A stretch of 64,000 bases of DNA from Dokdonella sp. (GTDB taxonomy: Bacteria; Pseudomonadota; Gammaproteobacteria; Xanthomonadales; Rhodanobacteraceae), in assembly GCF_019634815.1 (NCBI RefSeq), contig NZ_JAHCAP010000009.1:44361-108360 (forward strand), read 5' to 3'. Below, in pieces: positions 9,888-16,857 of this stretch. The stretch's first letter is position 1. Every line of letters begins with the position of its first letter. Below the pieces are notes generated by a model. It did no database searches. It saw nothing but the letters and a program-made list of their open reading frames with translations, and had not been told where the DNA came from. The position numbers and the translations under genes were made by a program.

Positions 9888-10483
9888 GGCTGCGCCTGCC
9901 CACGATTGCTGCTTGCGTGATGGCTGTTCTGGTGCTGGTCAGTCCGCCGGCACGCGCCTGGCTCGAAAGCTCGATGACCGCGCAGATGCTGGTGCAGCTT
10001 CCATTGCTTGCGGCCGTCGGCGCGTGGATGGCGTCGGCGCTGCCGGCGTCGGCAGGTGAATGGTTTGCGCGCCGCGATCGCTGGGGCATCAACGGCCTGC
10101 TGCTCGCATCGATGACTTCGCTGGTGTGGATGCTGCCGCGCGCACTCGATGCCGCCGTCGATGATGCCTGGATTGCGGGGGCGAAATTCGCCACGATCCC
10201 CTTGCTGATCGGCATGCCGCTGGCCTTGTCGTGGCGGCGCGCGAGCTTGGTCCTGCGCGGCGTGTTTCTTGCCGAGACGATCGCCACCTGTTTCCGGCTT
10301 GGCTGGCTGTATCAGGTTTCGCCGCAGCGGCTGTGCAGCAACTATCTGCTCAATGACCAGCAGCGGCTCGGCTATTGGTTGCTCGTCATCGGTGCCGCAC
10401 TGTTTGTGCTGCTGATGGGCAAACTGCTCGCAGGACGTTTCGATCCCGGGCCGGATGCGCAGATGCAAGGCGGCGAGCGCTGA
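9884..10483 (+). CDS. Polytopic membrane protein, fourth gene of the sNOR-type operon (orf1-like)
   Basis: A 199-residue membrane protein with about five predicted hydrophobic helices. No catalytic motif or metal-ligand cluster stands out. The ATG overlaps the senC stop by four bases. In norSY-senC-orf1 loci of ammonia oxidisers the fourth gene is likewise an unnamed membrane protein, so an assembly or stability role for the reductase is inferred from position only. A longer frame extends upstream inside senC but reads as an out-of-frame shadow. Confidence 0.65.
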   Translation: MRLRLPTIAACVMAVLVLVSPPARAWLESSMTAQMLVQLPLLAAVGAWMASALPASAGEWFARRDRWGINGLLLASMTSLVWMLPRALDAAVDDAWIAGAKFATIPLLIGMPLALSWRRASLVLRGVFLAETIATCFRLGWLYQVSPQRLCSNYLLNDQQRLGYWLLVIGAALFVLLMGKLLAGRFDPGPDAQMQGGER

Positions 10484-10542
10484 TTGCGGGTAGCGGGCGC
10501 TGCTCGTGGTGCCACGATCACCAGGCGGGGCGAGTCTCGTGG

Positions 10543-10575
10543 ATCGCCCGCGGCGTCTGGTGCGCCGCGGGCGAT
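10543..10575. terminator. Hairpin between the two convergent NO-reductase operons
   Basis: A perfect 13-bp inverted repeat (ATCGCCCGCGGCG at 10543-10555 and its complement at 10563-10575) with a 7-base loop. It sits in the 111-bp gap between the stops of the converging operons. There is no T-run on either side, so it could be a bidirectional hairpin terminator or a 3'-end stabiliser. Confidence 0.5.
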
Positions 10576-10594
10576 TGCGGGTCTGGCAAGTGGT

Positions 10595-10921
10595 TTACTT
10601 GAGCGCGAGCACCCAGTCGACCATCGTCTTGAGGTCCGCATCGCTGATCGTGGGGTGGGGCGGCATCGGCACCGGTCCCCAGACGCCCGAGCCGCCGGCC
10701 TTGACCTTGGCGATCATCTTGGTTTCGGCTTCCTTGTCGCCCTTGTACTTGGCGGCGACGTCCTTGTAGGAAGGTCCAACCAGCTTGGTGTCCGTCGAAT
10801 GGCAGGCGGTGCAGCCGTTGGACTTGATCAGGGTTTCAGCGCTGTCGGCTGCCGATGCGGCGAGCGGCAGGGCGATGGCACCAAGCAAGAGCGCCGCCGA
10901 CAGCGTGACCGGAAGTTTCAT
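10595..10921 (-). CDS. Exported class I c-type cytochrome, c551-like
   Basis: Small periplasmic electron carrier. The 108-residue precursor has a signal peptide cleaved near ASAAD (about residue 25), a single heme site CTACH (Cys37, Cys40, His41), and a likely axial Met86 in PVPMPPHP, as in cytochromes c551/c8. It is the last gene of the norC-norB operon, 31 bp after the previous gene, with AGGAG before the ATG. Cytochromes of this type donate electrons to NorC and nitrite reductases in denitrifiers. A donor role to this cNOR, or to the CuA enzyme next door, is inferred. Confidence 0.88.
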   Translation of the reverse strand: MKLPVTLSAALLLGAIALPLAASAADSAETLIKSNGCTACHSTDTKLVGPSYKDVAAKYKGDKEAETKMIAKVKAGGSGVWGPVPMPPHPTISDADLKTMVDWVLALK

Positions 10922-10952
10922 TTGCGACTCCTGTTGCGATGGATGAAAAGAA

Positions 10953-11294
10953 TCAGGCGCTTGCCGTCCGTGGGCGCGGTCGATACAACGCGCTCCACAA
11001 TGCCAGCACTCCCACCAGGATGCCAGTCCAGAACACGAACCAGAACACGAACAGGTCCGCGAACGGAGAGGTCAGGTTCCAGATGCCAAACGCGACCAGC
11101 ATCGCGCCGAGCAGGATGGTGACCGTGGTAAACCATTTGAGCAGATCGCCGGCACGCGACCAAATCGCAAGCGCGATGATGAGGACGCCGGCCACCACGA
11201 TGGTCCAGGGATTCTGCTTGAGCATCGGCAGATCGAGGATCGAGAGGTAGACGAGTGCGAACGAGAGCAGTGTATTGAGGATGCCGGGAATCAT
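10953..11294 (-). CDS. Small membrane protein in the cNOR operon (four helices)
   Basis: A 113-residue protein that is almost entirely four hydrophobic helices, with a segment WNLTSPFADLFVFW that faintly recalls SPW-repeat membrane proteins (tentative). Its start overlaps the preceding gene's stop by four bases. I do not recognise a named family. Location after norB and before a c551 gene suggests a role in assembly or electron supply of the NO reductase, but nothing in the sequence proves it. Confidence 0.65.
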   Translation of the reverse strand: MIPGILNTLLSFALVYLSILDLPMLKQNPWTIVVAGVLIIALAIWSRAGDLLKWFTTVTILLGAMLVAFGIWNLTSPFADLFVFWFVFWTGILVGVLALWSALYRPRPRTASA

Positions 11295-11587
11295 GATTCG
11301 TGCTCCAGGGCGTGTGTGCGTTCGAGTTGCCGCCAGGTGAGCGGCGGAATGACGGCATAGACGAGGAAGCTGGCCAGCAGGAACGCCTTCCACCCCCATG
11401 CCAGTGGCGTCAGCGCCACCAGCAGGAGAGTGGTCAGTCCCTGCACTGCGTAAAACGCATGCGCCGCGTGCATCAGCCTGCGGCTTTCACGCAGCCTTCC
11501 CAAGGCATAGACCATGCCGTAGCAGCCAGCGCAAAGCACATAGATGCCCAGCAGTGCCGCAGTGGGAAGGAGCCAGGACGGGTTCAT
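11291..11587 (-). CDS. Small membrane protein overlapping norB (three helices)
   Basis: A 98-residue protein starting MNPSWLLPTAALLG with about three transmembrane helices and a charged, His-containing C-terminus (ERTHALEHES). The ATG overlaps the norB stop by four bases and its own stop overlaps the next gene, so it is translationally coupled within the cNOR operon. The longer frame read upstream is an out-of-frame shadow of norB. No known family recognised. It is not NorQ, NorD, NorE or NorF by size or motif as far as I can judge, though NorE/F-like helper roles cannot be excluded. Confidence 0.65.
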   Translation of the reverse strand: MNPSWLLPTAALLGIYVLCAGCYGMVYALGRLRESRRLMHAAHAFYAVQGLTTLLLVALTPLAWGWKAFLLASFLVYAVIPPLTWRQLERTHALEHES

Positions 11588-12978
11588 GACGTGGCCAGCG
11601 CAGGACTCGGCTTTTCGCGGCGCCGGCCCAAGGTGGCCAGATCCCAAGCCAGGATGAAGTAGCTGGCGACGATGATTACGCCAAAGCCGGTGCGCGCGAT
11701 CATGCCCTGCATGAACCAGCTGTTGGACTGCGAGGCCATGAAACCATCGAGGGTGGATCCGCCAAGTGCGCGGCCGATGAAAGCCTCGGACATGCCCGAA
11801 ACCAGCAGGGCACCGACCATGCCGACCATGCCGATGTTGAGGCCGGCAAAGGCCCATTTCCAGGCATTGCCCCGGACTTCGCGGATGCCACGTGATTCCT
11901 GCGCCACCATGTAGGCGACCGCGATGATCCCGGTGATGTAGGCGCCGTAAAACGCGAAGTGGCCATGCGAGACGGTCCACTGGGTACCGTGCGAATACAG
12001 ATTGATCTGCGGCAGGGTCATCATGAAGCCCCAGATTCCGGCGCCGATGAAATTGCCGAAGGCCTCGGCGATCAACCACAGGAACGCCGGCTTGTTGTGC
12101 GTCTTCATCTGGTGCTTGCCAGCGTCGTAGATCGCGTGCACGACCATGCCGAGCAGGGGCAGCGGCTCGAGTGCCGAGAATATGCCGCCGATGCTCAACC
12201 AGTACTGTGGCGTGCCGATCCAGAAATAGTGGTGGCCAAGGCCCAGGATGCCGGTGCCGAGCACGAGCGCAACCTCCAGATACAGCCAGATCTCGACCAC
12301 CTTGCGCGAGGTGCCCAGCAGCTTCATCAGGGCGAGCGCGAGGATGCAGCCGATGATCAGTTCCCAGGTTGCCTCGACCCACATGTGGACCAGCCACCAC
12401 CACCAGTACAGATCGACCGACATGTTGGTCGGTGCCGGGAACGCAATCAGGTAGACGGCGATCAGCGGAACCATCGTCGTCATCAGCACGCCCATGATGC
12501 CGGTCACCTTGCGCGCCTTGGCGACACTGGCAAAGATGTTGTAGGCGAGCGTGAAGAACACCGCGACGATGCCGATCGCGGCCCAGCGTGGCGCTTCCAC
12601 GTACTTGCGACCCTGGTTTACCAGCCACATGCCGGATTCGTCGCTCGATCCGTATTGGACAAAGATAAACACCAGGACGACCACGGCCACGGCTGCGACG
12701 AACACCCAGAACAGCAATCTGGCCAAGCCGATGCCGACGGTTTCTATGCCCAGTTCATCGGGTAGAAACCAGTAGATCGCACCCATGAAACCCCACAGGC
12801 AGGCGATGATCAGGGCGTTGATGTGGACCTGCTTGACGATATTGAAATCGAGTTTGCCAAGCAGGAAGCCGTACTTGAGGTAGAAGATCGATGCGAGCAG
12901 TCCGAACAGCAGCAGCGCCCCCATCATCACGATCGAGGCAGTCAGATACTGCACCCCGAGTTTCTTGGATTGGTTCAT
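11584..12978 (-). CDS. norB: Cytochrome c-dependent nitric oxide reductase catalytic subunit NorB
   Basis: Reduces two NO to N2O at a heme b3/FeB centre in the inner membrane. The 464-residue, 12-helix protein has every family ligand: His52 (low-spin heme), His198 with Glu202 and Glu206 in the FeB motif HMWVEATWE, His249-His250 (FeB), and His338/His340 (SHGHFAFY). The length matches NorB, and the absence of an N-terminal quinol-oxidase extension rules out qNOR. It lies 12 bp after norC with GGGAGAGG before the ATG, and its stop overlaps the next gene. The usual accessory genes norQ and norD are not adjacent. Confidence 0.97.
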   Translation of the reverse strand: MNQSKKLGVQYLTASIVMMGALLLFGLLASIFYLKYGFLLGKLDFNIVKQVHINALIIACLWGFMGAIYWFLPDELGIETVGIGLARLLFWVFVAAVAVVVLVFIFVQYGSSDESGMWLVNQGRKYVEAPRWAAIGIVAVFFTLAYNIFASVAKARKVTGIMGVLMTTMVPLIAVYLIAFPAPTNMSVDLYWWWWLVHMWVEATWELIIGCILALALMKLLGTSRKVVEIWLYLEVALVLGTGILGLGHHYFWIGTPQYWLSIGGIFSALEPLPLLGMVVHAIYDAGKHQMKTHNKPAFLWLIAEAFGNFIGAGIWGFMMTLPQINLYSHGTQWTVSHGHFAFYGAYITGIIAVAYMVAQESRGIREVRGNAWKWAFAGLNIGMVGMVGALLVSGMSEAFIGRALGGSTLDGFMASQSNSWFMQGMIARTGFGVIIVASYFILAWDLATLGRRREKPSPALATS

Positions 12979-12990
12979 TCCGCCTCTCCC

Positions 12991-13620
12991 CTATCGAGCC
13001 ACTTCACGGCGGCCGAAGCCGGCCGGGAAGCCGTTGGTCTGGACCGAAGAAATCCACTTCAGATACGCCGTGACGGCGCGTGCCTCCTCCTCGCTCAGGT
13101 TGAGGTTGGGCATCTGGCGTGCCCAGGTCGGATAGCGGTCGGGGTGCATGAGGAATTGCACCATCGCCTCCTCCTTGGTCTTGGCCTGGGTCATCGGCAT
13201 CCACATCTTTTCCCATGTCGGATCGAGCCACGCCTTGGTGAGATCGGGTGCGTAATAGGCACCGTTGCCGAAGAAGGCGTGGCAGTTGATGCAGGAACGG
13301 CTCTGGATCACCAGCTTGCCCTTGTCCATGATCGCCTTGGCTTCGGCTTCGCTGTAGCGATGCCCGAACAGCAGTTCTTCCTCGCCGATTACCGGCTTGT
13401 CCATGTTTGACGCGGCGTCAAACTCGTAGGTGATCTTCTGGTTGATCACCGTATAGGCGGGCACATTGCCGCCGCCACCTTCGGTGAGCACCCTGAGGCT
13501 GTCGACAGTCAACAGCAGCAGCACCAGCAACATGAAAACCGTGGTGGCAATGGCGCCATCCCGCCAAAAGCGGGGGTCGCCGGCACCAGGTTCGAAAACG
13601 GCGGCAGAAGATTCAGTCAT
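12991..13620 (-). CDS. norC: Nitric oxide reductase cytochrome c subunit NorC
   Basis: Membrane-anchored cytochrome c that feeds electrons to NorB. The 209-residue protein has one N-terminal helix (about residues 22-41), then a periplasmic domain with the heme motif CINCH (Cys110, Cys113, His114) followed by the NorC-typical GNGAYYAPDLT, and axial Met170 in QMPNLNLSEEE. I chose ATG 13620 because GGGGAGAG precedes it; an upstream ATG at 13644 lacks a ribosome site. It is longer than Pseudomonas NorC (about 146 residues) because of an extra stretch between anchor and heme. First gene of the five-gene cNOR operon. Confidence 0.94.
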   Translation of the reverse strand: MTESSAAVFEPGAGDPRFWRDGAIATTVFMLLVLLLLTVDSLRVLTEGGGGNVPAYTVINQKITYEFDAASNMDKPVIGEEELLFGHRYSEAEAKAIMDKGKLVIQSRSCINCHAFFGNGAYYAPDLTKAWLDPTWEKMWMPMTQAKTKEEAMVQFLMHPDRYPTWARQMPNLNLSEEEARAVTAYLKWISSVQTNGFPAGFGRREVAR

Positions 13621-13714
13621 TGGGCTCTCCCCGGAGGCAGGCATGCAGCGGGTGATGGATCATGCGCCTTGTCATCGTACGCAGGCCAACCACGGCTCAT
13701 GACAGGCGAAGAGC

Positions 13715-13758
13715 TTTTTACGCCTGCGACCAAAACGCAACCTTGACGTGGGTCAAGG
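13715..13758 (-). promoter_or_regulatory. FNR/DNR-type class II promoter of the norCB operon
   Basis: CCTTGAC-GTGG-GTCAAGG (13741-13758) is a perfect 7-bp palindrome with a 4-base spacer. Its core TTGAC-N4-GTCAA matches the operator form of CRP/FNR-family NO and oxygen sensors (FNR, DNR, NNR). On the minus strand, TAAAAA at 13720-13715 lies exactly where a -10 hexamer (-12 to -7) belongs if the palindrome is centred at -41.5 and transcription starts at 13708. The norC start is about 88 bases downstream. Nothing else is recognised in 13621-13913. Confidence 0.82.
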
Positions 13759-13913
13759 TTGGCGCACGTCTGACCAAGGCGGAGTCGTGTTGCGGTGCCG
13801 CGCGAGATCGCTCATCCGCAAGGCGCTGCCGGTGCGATGGAGTCGCACCGACTCGGTGAGCCAGACGTGACGTTGCGTCGACAGCCGATTCCGCAAAGCG
13901 GGAGGGACGCGGA

Positions 13914-16760
13914 TCAACGCGTGGCGATATCGGCGCTGCTGCTGAAGCGGATCGCGTCCAGGCGCGGTGCCGCGCCCGCGAGCGCATCACGCAAGGCCTG
14001 GAGTTCGTGATCGAGTGATTCGATTTCTTCCGCACGCACCGCGGGATTGATTCGGGCGAGGGCGACGAGGCGCGCGCGCTGTGCGCCAAGTTCACGTTCG
14101 AGTTCGGCCAAGGCGTTGCCGACTTCGCTGGCAGCCATGCGTCGCGCTTCGGTTTCGCAGGCGGCCAGCATCGGCGGCACCAGCTTGGCCAGCAGGGGGC
14201 GAAAACGTGCAGTGTCCAGTGGTTGCTCGCGGGCGCGCGCCAAACTGGCGGCGTCGGCGCAATGCTCCGCGCGCACGCTCAGGCGTGTGTCAACGGCGAC
14301 GCGGATCGGCAGCGGCGGCAGGAATCGACCCACGTCCAGTCCGCGTTCGGCCACGCAATCGAGCACGAACACGCACTCGAGCACGGCGCTGCGCGGCGGT
14401 AAAGCCTGGTCGACAAGAATCGCGGCATTGCCGAGTTCGCTTTCGAGCAGCAAGTCGAGGGCGCCATGCACGAGCGGGTGATCGAGCCGCAACAGGGGCA
14501 TGTCCTCGCGCGACAGTGCAAGGCTGCGCTCGAAGGTCACTGCCTGCGGCCCCTGGGTGAATCCGGGCAGTCCGTCGGTGCTGAGGTATTCCGGATCGAG
14601 CACGACACTGCGCTCCGAGGTTTCCTCGTGGCTGATGCCAAACTGCTCGAACAGCTCAAGCACGAAGGCATCGGCGCCGACGTCCGCATCCTGCTCGCGC
14701 AGGGCCTGCGCGAGTGCGATGTCCGGCACCTGACGCTGGCTGGCCAGCTCAAGCAGGCGGTCACGGCCGCGCTGCACGAGTTCGGAGAGCTCGGCGTGTG
14801 CGGCGGCGGTGTCGGTGATCAAGGAATCGAGTTCGGCGTCGTTCGCTTCGCCGCCGCGCGCGTGTGCCTGGGCAACAGTCAGCAGGCGCGCGCCGAACTG
14901 GCGCAGGATTTCGCGGCCGTCGGCCGGACTCGTGCGCAGGGCATCGAGCCCTTCTTCGTACCAGCGCAGCAAGGCATGTTGCGCGGAGCCGGCAAATGCA
15001 GCGGCGTGAATCCGGATATCGTGGCGCTGGCCGATGCGGTCTAGCCGCCCGATGCGTTGTTCGAGCAAGTCGGGATCGTGCGGCAGATCCCACAGGATCA
15101 GACGATGGGCGAACTGGAAATTGCGCCCCTCCGAGCCGATTTCGGAACACAGCAGCAAGCGCGCGCCATCCGGATCGGCGAAGAACGCGGCGTTGCGGTC
15201 GCGCTGCACGAGTCCCATGCTTTCGTGGAAGCGTGCGACACGCGCGCCGCTGCGTGTGCGCAACGCATCCTCGAGTGCGGTCACCTTGGCCTGAGTGCGG
15301 CAGATCAGCAGGAACTTGTCGCCGACATGGCGATCGAGCAGGGCAAGCAGCCACGGCAGGCGCGGGTCATTGGTGTAGTCGATCTCGGTTTGGGGCGGCT
15401 GCGGCTGTCCATCGGCATGAAACTCGGCGAGCAGGGACTCGCGCTGCGCCGCCTCGAGGTCGCTGGCATCGAGTACATCGATGTGTGCGATACGGCGCGG
15501 AAATCCACCGATCTGGGCGCGTCGATTGCGGAACATCACGCGGCCGGTGCCATGGCGATCGATCAAGGCGTCAATCAACAGGGGCGCATGGCGGGCGCGG
15601 TCGTCCTCGTAATGCTCGAGCAGGTCGCAAAGTTCGTCGTCGCCGGCGAAACGCGCGGCGAGAAAATCACGCTGTCCGATCTGCAGCGGCTGCGCCTCGA
15701 GCAGGCGCTCGCTGATCTGCGACAAGTGCGCGTAGTCGTCGCTTTGGCTGATGAAGGCATCCAGATCCGTGTAGCGCGCGGGGTCGAGCAGGCGCAGGCG
15801 GGCGAAGTGGCCGCTGCGACCCAACTGCTGCGGGGTGGCGGTGAGCAGGACCAAGCCCGGAGTCGTGCGCGCGAGATGCTCGACCAGGGTGTACGAGGGC
15901 CCGGCGATTTCGGCTGTCCATTCCAGATGATGCGCCTCGTCGACGACCACCAGATCCCAGCCCGCAGCCAGCACCTGGGCGGCGCGGCGGGGGTTGCCCG
16001 CGAGCCAGCCGATTTCCGCGATGATTGTCTGTTCGTCTTCGAACGGATTGCGCGTGTCGTCACCGATTTCGATCGCTTCGCAGCGCTCCTCGTCAAACAG
16101 CGCAAACGACAGATTGAAGCGGCGCAAGAGTTCGATGAACCATTGCGCGGCAAGGCTTGCGGGCGTGAGCACCAGCACGCGCGTGGCGCGGCCACTGGCA
16201 AGCTGACGCGCGAGGATCATGCCGGCCTCGATGGTCTTGCCCAGACCCACCTCGTCGGCGAGCAGGGCGCGCGGCGGTCGGCGTTGGGCGACGATCTCGG
16301 CGACCCGCAGCTGGTGTTCGATCAGATCGATGCGCGCGCTGGCCAGTCCCCACGCCGGCGAGCGCATTGCCGCGGCGCGGCGCGCAAGTGCCTGTGCGCG
16401 GAAGTCGAAGCGATGGGGTGCATCGACGCGTGCCGAAAGCAAGCGCTCATCAGCGCGCGACAAGGGCTGCGTGTCGTCGAGTTCGGCCTCGGGCAGGGCG
16501 CGGTCGCGGCCGTGATAAGTGAAAAGGCCTTCGTTCTCGCTGATGCGCTCGATGGCGAAAACCTGCTTCTGCCCGCTGACCTTCTGGCCGATGCGGAACT
16601 GCGCGCGCGACAGCGGCGCCGCATGCATCGCGTAATGGCGCAGCATCCCGGCGGTGGCAAACAACACCTGTACCGTGCGGCCTTCGATTCGCACCACGGT
16701 GCCTAATCCCAATTCTGGTTCGGCGTTGGAGATCCAGCGTTGTCCGGGAATGAAGGCCAT
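13914..16760 (-). CDS. rapA: RNA polymerase-associated SWI2/SNF2 ATPase RapA
   Basis: Swi2/Snf2 ATPase that binds RNA polymerase and promotes its recycling. The 948-residue protein matches E. coli RapA (968) in length and opening (FIPGQRWISNAEPELGLG). It shows the N-terminal Tudor-like domains, Walker A ADEVGLGKT (Lys175), the DEAH box at 274-277, motif III LTATPQQ, and the C-terminal helicase lobe with GSEGRNFQFAHRLILWDLP and QRIGRLDRIGQ. The C-terminal third is the RapA-specific region. Transcribed toward the nor operon from the opposite side of the operator region. Confidence 0.95.
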   Translation of the reverse strand: MAFIPGQRWISNAEPELGLGTVVRIEGRTVQVLFATAGMLRHYAMHAAPLSRAQFRIGQKVSGQKQVFAIERISENEGLFTYHGRDRALPEAELDDTQPLSRADERLLSARVDAPHRFDFRAQALARRAAAMRSPAWGLASARIDLIEHQLRVAEIVAQRRPPRALLADEVGLGKTIEAGMILARQLASGRATRVLVLTPASLAAQWFIELLRRFNLSFALFDEERCEAIEIGDDTRNPFEDEQTIIAEIGWLAGNPRRAAQVLAAGWDLVVVDEAHHLEWTAEIAGPSYTLVEHLARTTPGLVLLTATPQQLGRSGHFARLRLLDPARYTDLDAFISQSDDYAHLSQISERLLEAQPLQIGQRDFLAARFAGDDELCDLLEHYEDDRARHAPLLIDALIDRHGTGRVMFRNRRAQIGGFPRRIAHIDVLDASDLEAAQRESLLAEFHADGQPQPPQTEIDYTNDPRLPWLLALLDRHVGDKFLLICRTQAKVTALEDALRTRSGARVARFHESMGLVQRDRNAAFFADPDGARLLLCSEIGSEGRNFQFAHRLILWDLPHDPDLLEQRIGRLDRIGQRHDIRIHAAAFAGSAQHALLRWYEEGLDALRTSPADGREILRQFGARLLTVAQAHARGGEANDAELDSLITDTAAAHAELSELVQRGRDRLLELASQRQVPDIALAQALREQDADVGADAFVLELFEQFGISHEETSERSVVLDPEYLSTDGLPGFTQGPQAVTFERSLALSREDMPLLRLDHPLVHGALDLLLESELGNAAILVDQALPPRSAVLECVFVLDCVAERGLDVGRFLPPLPIRVAVDTRLSVRAEHCADAASLARAREQPLDTARFRPLLAKLVPPMLAACETEARRMAASEVGNALAELERELGAQRARLVALARINPAVRAEEIESLDHELQALRDALAGAAPRLDAIRFSSSADIATR

Positions 16761-16857
16761 GCAACCAGATCGTGACGAAACGGGACGCGATTATCCGCCG
16801 TTGCCGCGGATTCGCAAAGGAAAACCGCGGCTTGCTTGGGCGTGCCTGAGGTGTGGT

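Noticed and set aside
15057..16706. 549-codon plus-strand frame opposite rapA
   Set aside because: Antisense shadow; RapA motifs on the minus strand are complete.
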